This document shows positions 6,124 to 12,166 of a stretch of DNA of 12,166 nucleotides, piece after piece. Numbering within the stretch: position 1 is the first letter of the stretch; each line of letters starts with the position of its first letter. A program made the translations under genes and the position numbers. Under the pieces are notes generated by a model that worked only from the letters and a program-made list of their open reading frames with translations, was not told the DNA's origin and ran no database searches. The DNA is from Acidobacteria bacterium UBA7540 (GTDB taxonomy: Bacteria; Acidobacteriota; Terriglobia; UBA7540), in assembly GCA_002478145.1 (NCBI GenBank), contig DLMI01000128.1:1-12166 (forward strand). Direction: 5' to 3'.

Positions 6124-6879
6124 TTACTTGTCGGCTCCCTCGGACTCGAGCGGGCTGTTTTGCAACAGCCCGTTTTCCCGGTCGCCGACCATTTGTTGCT
6201 CGGAGTACTGGGCTACCAACAGGCCGCTGGGATTTGTTTCTGACCGTCGTTCCTCCACCAGCCGCACGTTATAGCGCGCCACGATTCGGTCGCTACTCTC
6301 GGTCCCGTTGTGAACTCTGTGGACTTCTTTCACCCCGAAGGCAACATATGCCCAAGCAGTTCCTTTCACCGCCTCAATCGTGCGGATGCGAAAGTCGGAG
6401 ATGATGTGTTCATCCTTGATTTTTCCCACCGTATCTTCGTCACGGAGCCGGTCCAGCGTGTACTGCCGCAGGTTGGCGGTCATCATGTTGAGTGACTCGG
6501 ACAAGTTCCGGTCCACGGAATCGGGCGTGTAAGACAGGTAGTGATCGAGGAAGCGTCGGACGGCCGCTCTGCCTTCGAGGTCCGTGGGAGCCGCTTCGGC
6601 CGCCGCCTCCGCTGACAACCCAAACGAAAAGCCTGACTTCCCCGGGGGATGAGCTGCAGCGCCTACCACGGTGGCGTTGCCATCCTTGTCGACCCGGATC
6701 ACCGTCGGCGGCTGCAAACGGACATAGATGGCGAAGGCCAACGAAATCAAGGCCAGCGCGCCAAACACCATCGCCAACACCATTGATCGATTGGCATAAG
6801 CGCGGAGCATGCCGTCGTGCTCGTAGTACTTCGTGTACCACGTGGCCTCCGGCTTATTTGCCTGAATGTTGCCCTTCAT
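6124..6879 (-). CDS. virB8: VirB8/TrbF-like inner-membrane T4SS protein
   Basis: VirB8-family proteins are bitopic inner-membrane proteins whose periplasmic domain helps nucleate and stabilise the type IV secretion channel. This one has 251 residues. A short cytoplasmic N-terminus contains WYTKYYEHDGMLRAYANRS. One membrane segment lies at about 32-54. The periplasmic part carries VRRFLDHYLSYTPDSVDRNLSES, RIRTIEAVKGTAWAYVAFGVKEV and RIVARYNVRLVEE, the general layout of VirB8/TrbF. The ATG at 6879 has GGAGG (6889-6893) 9 bases upstream. It follows the VirB6/TrbL-like gene with a 99-base spacer. The next T4SS gene expected, virB9, is not adjacent but lies beyond the polymerase module. The family call is good; TrbF versus VirB8 is not resolved. 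Confidence 0.85.
   Translation of the reverse strand: MKGNIQANKPEATWYTKYYEHDGMLRAYANRSMVLAMVFGALALISLAFAIYVRLQPPTVIRVDKDGNATVVGAAAHPPGKSGFSFGLSAEAAAEAAPTDLEGRAAVRRFLDHYLSYTPDSVDRNLSESLNMMTANLRQYTLDRLRDEDTVGKIKDEHIISDFRIRTIEAVKGTAWAYVAFGVKEVHRVHNGTESSDRIVARYNVRLVEERRSETNPSGLLVAQYSEQQMVGDRENGLLQNSPLESEGADK
6151..6172 (-). repeat. perfect 9-bp hairpin inside the 3' end of virB8
   Basis: CGGGCTGTT (6151-6159) and AACAGCCCG (6164-6172) pair perfectly around TTGC. It lies in codons for the VirB8 C-terminus (NGLLQNSP). On the plus strand TTTT follows, so it has the form of an intrinsic terminator for antisense transcription; in the sense direction no T-run follows. Confidence 0.6.
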
Positions 6880-6941
6880 TCGTCACATCCTCCACTTCCA
6901 AAGGCATTGGTCCATAACGGCGGGGGCATACGAACCGTCTT

Positions 6942-6962
6942 GGGCCGAACGCTGCTCGGCCC
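6942..6962 (-). repeat. 7-bp hairpin in the trbL-virB8 spacer
   Basis: GGGCCGA (6942-6948) and TCGGCCC (6956-6962) are perfect inverted arms around a 7-base loop, just after the stop of the upstream gene. No T-run follows in the sense direction. Confidence 0.5.
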
Positions 6963-6978
6963 CACAGCAAGCCTGTAC

Positions 6979-7893
6979 CTACGCGCCACCACTGCTGCCA
7001 CCCCCGCCTCCGCCGCCTCCCCCACCGCCCCCACCACTTGCACCATAGCTCCTCGCCGCCAACTTCGCTGCGGTCACGACTGTCCCCACTGCGACCAGCA
7101 TTGTGCTGCCCACCTCTCCTCGCACAATCCGGCTGGCGATAAACGGAATGAAAGCTATGGCGATCGAGAACACAATGCTCGCAAGAGCCAGGAGAATTAC
7201 TTGGCCCGAGCCCAGAAAGCTGTTCAGGATTCCGTTCGCGTTCAATACGGCATTGAGGCTGCCCATGTTCACGGCGGTCATGAGGGCTTGAATAATCGCA
7301 TAGATCAAACCCCATGCCCCAAAGACCATGAGATTCACGAGATAGGTCCGTGCAAGCTGGCCAAAGCCACGCGCCGGCAGCAGCGCCAGTACAAAGGGAC
7401 CAACCACGTAAAGAACCGTCCCGTAAAGCGCATAGAAGAGCGTGAAGAGGGTGTAAGAAAGCGGAAAGATGACGAAGGCAACCAGGATCAGCAGCGCACC
7501 CAGCAGTCCCGAGATGCCGCCCGCAATAAGTCCCCAAATGCTGGACCAACCATTCTGGGTCATGTAATTGCTCAAGTCGTTCAGCCAGTTATTGAAGAGG
7601 TCCCCCACTCCCACGCTGCTGTAAATGAAATCCGCCACGGAGTTGAACATGCCGAGAACGTCCCGGAACACCCTGCCGTAGTTGAGGAACACAAGTCCGA
7701 GAATGAAGTACGCGATGCCGCCGATGGCCAGCATCCGCACGTCCCCGCCCATGCTAAAAGCCTGGTATACGCTGTACAGGAAGCTGAGCAGCAGGATCGT
7801 ACCGGCCACTCCCAGCACCGTGGCGGTGATGTTGTAGCCGTCAATCCCCTGCAGCGCAGTCCCGAGAAGTTGTTCAAAATAGAACTGGCCCAT
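6979..7893 (-). CDS. trbL: VirB6/TrbL-like polytopic inner-membrane channel protein
   Basis: VirB6/TrbL proteins span the inner membrane several times and form part of the translocation path. This protein has 304 residues and about six hydrophobic segments: near 24-44, 54-71, 122-146, 148-172 (ending GPFVLALLP), 184-207 and 230-254. Lysines and arginines follow in RIVRGE and AAKLAARS. The C-terminus is a run of 13 glycines followed by SSGGA. The start ATG at 7893 directly follows the TGA of the upstream gene, with AAGAGG-like pairing just before it, so coupling is likely. Identification rests on topology, the GP..LAL element and its place between the TrbJ-like and VirB8-like genes; divergence of this family makes the exact subfamily uncertain. 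Confidence 0.8.
   Translation of the reverse strand: MGQFYFEQLLGTALQGIDGYNITATVLGVAGTILLLSFLYSVYQAFSMGGDVRMLAIGGIAYFILGLVFLNYGRVFRDVLGMFNSVADFIYSSVGVGDLFNNWLNDLSNYMTQNGWSSIWGLIAGGISGLLGALLILVAFVIFPLSYTLFTLFYALYGTVLYVVGPFVLALLPARGFGQLARTYLVNLMVFGAWGLIYAIIQALMTAVNMGSLNAVLNANGILNSFLGSGQVILLALASIVFSIAIAFIPFIASRIVRGEVGSTMLVAVGTVVTAAKLAARSYGASGGGGGGGGGGGGGSSGGA
6997..7035 (-). repeat. polyglycine codon run at the end of the TrbL-like gene
   Basis: Thirteen consecutive glycine codons of mixed types (GGT, GGG, GGC, GGA), followed by Ser-Ser-Gly-Gly-Ala and a TAG. Mixed codon use argues for selection on a flexible glycine tail rather than a simple slippage tract. Confidence 0.9.
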
Positions 7894-8724
7894 TCATCGC
7901 CTCTTAAGAAGGTTGATTAACTCCTGCCCCAGGTTCGTCGTGCTGGTAGCTCCCGACTTGATGTTGGCGCCCGCGTCCGCGAGGTCAATCGCCCGCACCC
8001 GCATCAAGTCGGCGATGGCGGCTTGCGTATAGGCATTGGCGCGCACGAGCCAGGCATCGGCCTGTGCCTCGATAATGGGGGCGCTGCCCGGCGCCGCAAT
8101 CTGGAGGCTTTGGTTAATCTGGTTGGCTGCTTGGATCTCCAGGTTCGCAAGGTTGTCGATGGCGATGGAACGCTTCATCGCCGCCTGGGCCGCGGCGTCG
8201 GCCATGTCAATCCTGTTGCGGACGTCCTGGGAAGCCGCCGTTACGTTCGGCACCGGACCGTACACGACCGAGTAACTCGCGCTCGTCTGGCCGATCTGGT
8301 TCGCGTCGGCTGATAACAGGATTTGTTCGAGCTGTTGGGGCGCGGGCAGTGTCGCGCTGTTCACGGGTATCCGCGTGACAGTCTGGATCATGTTGAAAGT
8401 ACTCTGCGTGCTATTGACCAGTTTGTGCGCTTGGGTGACTTGCGCTAGCGGCCAGACGACCGTCTGCTCGAAGTTCTGGATGGCCCGGTCCACAGTGAGG
8501 ATACTGTTCAACCCCCCGCCGATCACATTGCTCATGGTGCTTGAAATTGTGGTGAGTCCCGCCACGAGGATGGCGCAACAGGGATCCAGGAGCTGGCTTT
8601 TGACCTGCCGTGGCGCGAGCATCACCAGGACAAGGGCCAATACTGCCACCCGCAGCTTGTGTCCCCAAGTCCAGCGGAGACCGCACTTGCACCTTTCAAA
8701 ACCCATGCTCAGAGCCTTTTTCAC
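7894..8724 (-). CDS. trbJ: VirB5/TrbJ-like exported protein, second tandem copy
   Basis: This encodes 276 residues from a GTG at 8724 with GGAGGG (8731-8736) 6 bases upstream. A basic N-terminus (residues 9-24, with two cysteines) precedes a hydrophobic segment at about 25-37 and a likely signal cleavage near VKSQ (about 42-44). Two more cysteines follow early in the mature protein (DPCCA). The body is alpha-helical and alanine/glutamine-rich, as in VirB5/TrbJ minor pilus or surface-adhesion proteins. It shares clear blocks with the upstream neighbour: SATLP.PQQLE, SY..VYGPVP..TAAS, AAPGS.P and a terminal INLLKR. The two genes are therefore paralogues, 20 bases apart. The TrbJ assignment is from exported helical character and position next to trbL. 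Confidence 0.7.
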   Translation of the reverse strand: MKKALSMGFERCKCGLRWTWGHKLRVAVLALVLVMLAPRQVKSQLLDPCCAILVAGLTTISSTMSNVIGGGLNSILTVDRAIQNFEQTVVWPLAQVTQAHKLVNSTQSTFNMIQTVTRIPVNSATLPAPQQLEQILLSADANQIGQTSASYSVVYGPVPNVTAASQDVRNRIDMADAAAQAAMKRSIAIDNLANLEIQAANQINQSLQIAAPGSAPIIEAQADAWLVRANAYTQAAIADLMRVRAIDLADAGANIKSGATSTTNLGQELINLLKRR

Positions 8725-8744
8725 GTGTTTCCCTCCATTGGCGC

Positions 8745-9560
8745 TTAGTTGCGCTTTAGCAGATTGATAATTTGGTCGCCGACCTGGCCGGTGTAGGTTG
8801 TGCTCCGCTTGAGGAGAGCGCTCTCGTGCGCCAGACGGGCCGCCTCCTGCCGAAGGTCAGCGGCAAGCATCTTCTGGGTCAGGGCTTGGCACTGGATGCT
8901 GGCTACCACCGCGGTGGCAGTCAGGAAGGGCGACGAGCCGGGCGCCGCCACGCCGGCTCCGCTCTCCAGTTGGTCCCCAGCTTGCAACGCCAGGGTTCCG
9001 GCTTCGTCTGTCTTCTTCAAGGTCTTCAGAGTGTCGAGGGCCATGGCATCATCCACATCCGTCATGGCGCGATCAGGGGGGCTCGCCGCGGTCGAAACCG
9101 GTACTGGGCCGTAGGCATTCCCATAACTTGTCGTCAAAAGGGCAAAGTCGCCCGTTTGCTGGTCTCTTATGACCCGCTCCAACTGCTGGGTTGGGGGAAG
9201 CGTCGCGCTCGCCACGTTGATTCTGAGGATGCCCCACATCAGGTTCCGATACTGCGCAATCATCTGCGTAACCTGTTGGCGAGCCAGGTTAATTAGCTGA
9301 ACCGGCCAGACGACGTTTTGGTAAAGACTGTTGATGGCGGTTCTAACGGAATTTATGGAAGTGAGTCCCGTATGGATGATTCCGTTGATCACGTTGAGAA
9401 CCGCCTGGATAGCCCCCACCAAGCTGCTCTGCGCCTGAACACGCGGCGGGGCGACAAGCACTGCCGCGGTCGTCCCCGCAAGCGCCAACGCAAGCACCTG
9501 CCGCTGCGTTTTGGCCTTCACCACAAACCATGAAAAAATCACGAAGAACAAAAACGTCAT
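8745..9560 (-). CDS. trbJ: VirB5/TrbJ-like exported protein, first tandem copy
   Basis: This encodes 271 residues. The ATG at 9560 is chosen for GGAGGAG (9566-9572), 5 bases upstream, over an in-frame GTG at 9581. Two hydrophobic stretches occur at about 2-14 and 22-38, with RVQAQ at about 40-44 a plausible signal-peptidase site, so the export signal is longer than usual. The mature part is helical and shares SATLP.TQQLE, SYGNAYGPVPVSTAAS, AAPGSSP and IINLLKR with the following gene. VirB5/TrbJ proteins are periplasmic or pilus-tip proteins in conjugation systems. It starts 26 bases after the virB4 stop. The family call is from layout, export signal and operon position, with no invariant motif to confirm it. 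Confidence 0.7.
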   Translation of the reverse strand: MTFLFFVIFSWFVVKAKTQRQVLALALAGTTAAVLVAPPRVQAQSSLVGAIQAVLNVINGIIHTGLTSINSVRTAINSLYQNVVWPVQLINLARQQVTQMIAQYRNLMWGILRINVASATLPPTQQLERVIRDQQTGDFALLTTSYGNAYGPVPVSTAASPPDRAMTDVDDAMALDTLKTLKKTDEAGTLALQAGDQLESGAGVAAPGSSPFLTATAVVASIQCQALTQKMLAADLRQEAARLAHESALLKRSTTYTGQVGDQIINLLKRN

Positions 9561-9586
9561 ATGGTCTCCTCCATCACTCACGATGC

Positions 9587-12166
9587 TTACCTTCCTGTCT
9601 GTGCAAAAGCTGCATTGACTTCCCCGGACAGCTCCTCGGCGAGAGGTTGCACATCCGCCAAGCCTTGCGGAAACTTCTGCCCCAGCTCCCGATACGAGTC
9701 GAGCAAGGGCTGATGCTGGCGAGTCTTCAGGAACCAGGTGCGGTAGCGGCGCTCCCTGGGAAAAGTTGTGCAGATCCAGTAGTCAATCGGGGTGGGCACG
9801 ATCCGTATGGTCTGCGTGGTGTCAGCCTTGTCGCCGAGGACCAAAAGAACTTCGGCATATTGTCCTTTGCGCGGGGCGTTGAAAAGCTTGATCTCATTAA
9901 GCGCCACCGGGTTCAGGGAGAGGTGCGTCGCGAGCGGACCAACGTCGCCCGGCTGCTGGCCGACGATCCTGGTGGTCGCATTCTTCAGGATGCCAGGCCC
10001 ATGCTCGCGAGGCTGGAGCTCGGTGCCCACAAAATCTTCCACCGTCTGCGAAATGCCCCAGACGCTCGAATTCCGCTTGCGGGCGGTGCGAAACAGTTGC
10101 ACGACTTCCGGCGCTAGCGACGGTGAATCGAGCAACGACCAGCACTCATCAAGCACGGTGATGCTGGGTTGTCCCTTCCTTCCCGCCGCCCTGGTCGCCA
10201 TCACATTGGCGATCAGCATGCTCATGGCGGTTTCGAGGCGCGGGTCGGAACTGAGTCCCTCCACATCGAAGAACAGCCAATTACTGTCAATCTTGAGCGA
10301 CGTCGGGGCGTCGAACAGCTTGGCGTAAATACCCTTTTCTCCCGTCCACGACCGGAGCTTGATCGCGGCCAGCTTGGCCTCGTCGATCGTGCGCTGCATC
10401 CGCTCCTCATCCCGCCATTGCGCCAGCTCTTCCCGTAGGTCATTGAACGTAGGGATGGGATTCGAGTACCGGATGCCACAGCGCTTATAAGTGCGTGCGA
10501 TGGCATCGCTAATCAGGTTGTCAAGAAGGGACGTGTCTGAGCCGGGGCTGTCACCCAGCATGTGCCGTGTCAGGTTCTTGAGAAATGCGATCTTGTCTTT
10601 GCTGGGCGAGGTTTCGCCCGGCGGCAAATCCCAGGGGTTTAGGGTTTCGCTACCTTCAAGGTCCACTTCGATCACCCGGCCACCCATCAGTTCCACCAGC
10701 GGCCGGTAGGAATCGCCACGTTCCAAAATGGAAATTAGGGGGTTGGCGCGCGCCATCATGACCAGGAAAAGCTGGGCCATGAAGGTCTTTCCACCCCCGC
10801 TTTTCGCCATGATGAGCATGTTGGCGTCGCCCAAGCTCGAATCGAACGGCGAGAATGGGATCAATCGGTGGTGAGGAGTCTCAAAAAGCATGAGAGGCGA
10901 GTTCGGTGTCCCCTCCCATGGCATCTCGACAGGTAACAAGTCCGCCGCATGAAGGGTGAGCACGTCAAGCTCTCTTTTGTTTTCCCCTGCCATCGCCGGA
11001 AGCCCTCCAAAGAACAGGCGCTTCTGCGCCAAAGACTCCGGAATTCCACGGCTCCCGTTCATGCGGGCAATGGCATGGAGCACCCGCTGCCGGCGGTCTG
11101 CCAGGGTCCGCTCGGCCTCCACGTGTTCCAGCCTGCTGCGCGGCGGCCTGGATGTTCGTACCGCAACAGTCAGGCTCATCCTGCAACTCTTGAGCGAGCT
11201 TGAAATGAGGTCCTGCAAGACTTTCATCAACTGCTTTTCCGCCACCTGGGCGTCCACATTGACTCGGAAGCCGCCATGAAAATCCCTCTGTGCCGCTGAC
11301 ATCTTCCGCAGCCGGCTCTTGTAGTGCTTCACCATCTTGGCCTGGTCGGGAAGAATCACCTCCGCGTTAACGACAAGAGGGAACTCCATCAGCATGAGTT
11401 CGCGTAGAATGCCCGGGAAGGTGGCATCAGGCAGATCCTTGAGAGTGATCCAGGAATAGAGTAAGCCGCCGATTTTGAGATAATCGTCCGTCTCGTCCTC
11501 AATGTTGACGTTGGCCATCTGGCTTCGAGCGCTGTCATAAACGAGCGATTTCTCAGGAGGGCGGTACGGGACGGCATCGTCCCCTACCGGATAAAGCGCC
11601 CGCTTGACCTCGCCGAAGATACGGTCGTGGGGCATTCGGCGTATCACCATGCCGGTCGCCTGAAGTGTTGCTTCAACCCCAGACATCAAACTGTTGAACT
11701 CCGCGAGGAGGTCCTCGTGCTCGCGACGCGTCCGCTCGATGCACTTGGTAGCCGAAAGGCTGGCGCTTGAGCCCCGCATCTTTTTCTTCCACTCGAGGTC
11801 CGGCGACTGGTGGTGAATTCTAGGGTTCCAGATGAAATAGGCGTGGAGCAAGTGGCGGAGGTACAGCCCGTCGCTGTCCCTGCTGCGCCAGAGGTCGGCG
11901 TGGACTCGGTCGACCGCTTGCAACACAGGGCTTTCATTCCGTTGCTCCCGGTTGTAGCGGCTGACCAAGTCGCCATAGCCTTCGGCAATCTCGAATCGCA
12001 TCTGCATCCGCATGGAGCGCTCCGGCAGCGACCGAACCAAGGCTTCAAGCCCGTTCTTGTCTCGATTCCTCATCTCGTCGCTCGCATAATAGGAGTGCAC
12101 GCCGCCGAGCTCGTAGCCGGCGACGAACGAGCCATCAATTTGAATGGCGACGTTATCCAGGAGGTC
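9587..12166 (-). CDS. virB4: VirB4/TrbE-type T4SS ATPase (5' end beyond window)
   Basis: VirB4 is the large cytoplasmic ATPase at the base of the type IV secretion channel and is needed for pilus assembly and substrate transfer. The frame is open to the right edge: 859 residues are visible, and the first visible ones (VAIQIDGSFVAGYELGG) continue the family's N-terminal domain, so the true start lies outside. Walker A is AKSGGGKT (nt 10784-10807). NPWDLP follows about 50 residues later. Walker B is TVLDECWSLL (visible residues about 670-679). Then come LFRTARKRNSS and WGISQTVEDF, all typical of VirB4/TraE/TrbE ATPases. The stop lies 26 bases before the first TrbJ-like start. The length suggests a single VirB4 domain; fusion to VirB3 cannot be judged because the N-terminus is missing. 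Confidence 0.95.
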   Translation of the reverse strand, partial: DLLDNVAIQIDGSFVAGYELGGVHSYYASDEMRNRDKNGLEALVRSLPERSMRMQMRFEIAEGYGDLVSRYNREQRNESPVLQAVDRVHADLWRSRDSDGLYLRHLLHAYFIWNPRIHHQSPDLEWKKKMRGSSASLSATKCIERTRREHEDLLAEFNSLMSGVEATLQATGMVIRRMPHDRIFGEVKRALYPVGDDAVPYRPPEKSLVYDSARSQMANVNIEDETDDYLKIGGLLYSWITLKDLPDATFPGILRELMLMEFPLVVNAEVILPDQAKMVKHYKSRLRKMSAAQRDFHGGFRVNVDAQVAEKQLMKVLQDLISSSLKSCRMSLTVAVRTSRPPRSRLEHVEAERTLADRRQRVLHAIARMNGSRGIPESLAQKRLFFGGLPAMAGENKRELDVLTLHAADLLPVEMPWEGTPNSPLMLFETPHHRLIPFSPFDSSLGDANMLIMAKSGGGKTFMAQLFLVMMARANPLISILERGDSYRPLVELMGGRVIEVDLEGSETLNPWDLPPGETSPSKDKIAFLKNLTRHMLGDSPGSDTSLLDNLISDAIARTYKRCGIRYSNPIPTFNDLREELAQWRDEERMQRTIDEAKLAAIKLRSWTGEKGIYAKLFDAPTSLKIDSNWLFFDVEGLSSDPRLETAMSMLIANVMATRAAGRKGQPSITVLDECWSLLDSPSLAPEVVQLFRTARKRNSSVWGISQTVEDFVGTELQPREHGPGILKNATTRIVGQQPGDVGPLATHLSLNPVALNEIKLFNAPRKGQYAEVLLVLGDKADTTQTIRIVPTPIDYWICTTFPRERRYRTWFLKTRQHQPLLDSYRELGQKFPQGLADVQPLAEELSGEVNAAFAQTGR

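Noticed and set aside
6817..7920. Plus-strand open frame of 367 codons
   Set aside because: It lies opposite the TrbL-like gene and its junctions; low-complexity Ala/Pro/Thr and His/Glu stretches reflect the polyglycine and membrane codons of the true gene.
1..12166. CRISPR array, insertion sequence, integrase, tRNA or rRNA
   Set aside because: I saw no regularly spaced repeats, transposase or recombinase motifs, terminal inverted repeats, or tRNA/rRNA sequence in the window.

Overview
The window is one continuous block of a conjugation-type (VirB/Trb-like) type IV secretion operon. All of its genes lie on the minus strand, so it reads from right to left. The base composition looks moderately GC-rich. 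The genes have good Shine-Dalgarno sites and mostly very tight spacing. Protein style suggests a soil Gram-negative bacterium carrying an integrative or plasmid-borne conjugative element. Acidobacteriota is a guess from general resemblance, not a demonstrated assignment. No relaxase, VirB10, VirB11, integrase, origin of transfer, rRNA or tRNA is seen; they may lie outside the window.

In transcription order (right to left): a VirB4-type ATPase, entering from the right edge (9587-12166); two tandem paralogous VirB5/TrbJ-like exported proteins (8745-9560 and 7894-8724); a polytopic VirB6/TrbL-like channel protein with a polyglycine tail (6979-7893); a VirB8/TrbF-like inner-membrane protein (6124-6879); a small unknown protein of 98 residues (5729-6025); a large 889-residue protein (2629-5298); a VirB9/TrbG-like protein with an unusual C-terminal half (1647-2504); a 74-residue tail-anchored protein (1420-1644); and a VirD4/TraG-type coupling ATPase running off the left edge (1-1423).

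The main discovery candidate is the 889-residue protein. It is not a known secretion component. Its motifs match, in order, those of single-chain two-barrel RNA polymerases, the group containing eukaryotic RNA-dependent RNA polymerases (QDE-1/RDR) and the phage enzyme YonO, which are distant relatives of the beta/beta' subunits of cellular RNA polymerase. It has the N-terminal G.RY...GA..S motif, lysine-bearing first-barrel elements (QAKGSFKV and DIILPKSAVK), a V.R.P....D element, and the metal-binding loop GGDYDFDQ, which lies exactly nine residues after an LH as in bacterial beta'. It also has a following RIGSIT...AID..K.G segment resembling the helical region after the RDR active site. The usual DxDGD is DYDFD here.

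This gene and the 98-residue gene sit between virB8 and virB9, which are usually neighbours. They are bounded by spacers of 98, 430 and 124 bases that contain several hairpins, whereas most other junctions are 0 to 20 bases or overlap. This looks like a polymerase module inserted into a conjugation operon. The polymerase could prime or transcribe transferred single-stranded DNA, possibly after delivery through the secretion channel, or it could transcribe the element's own genes.
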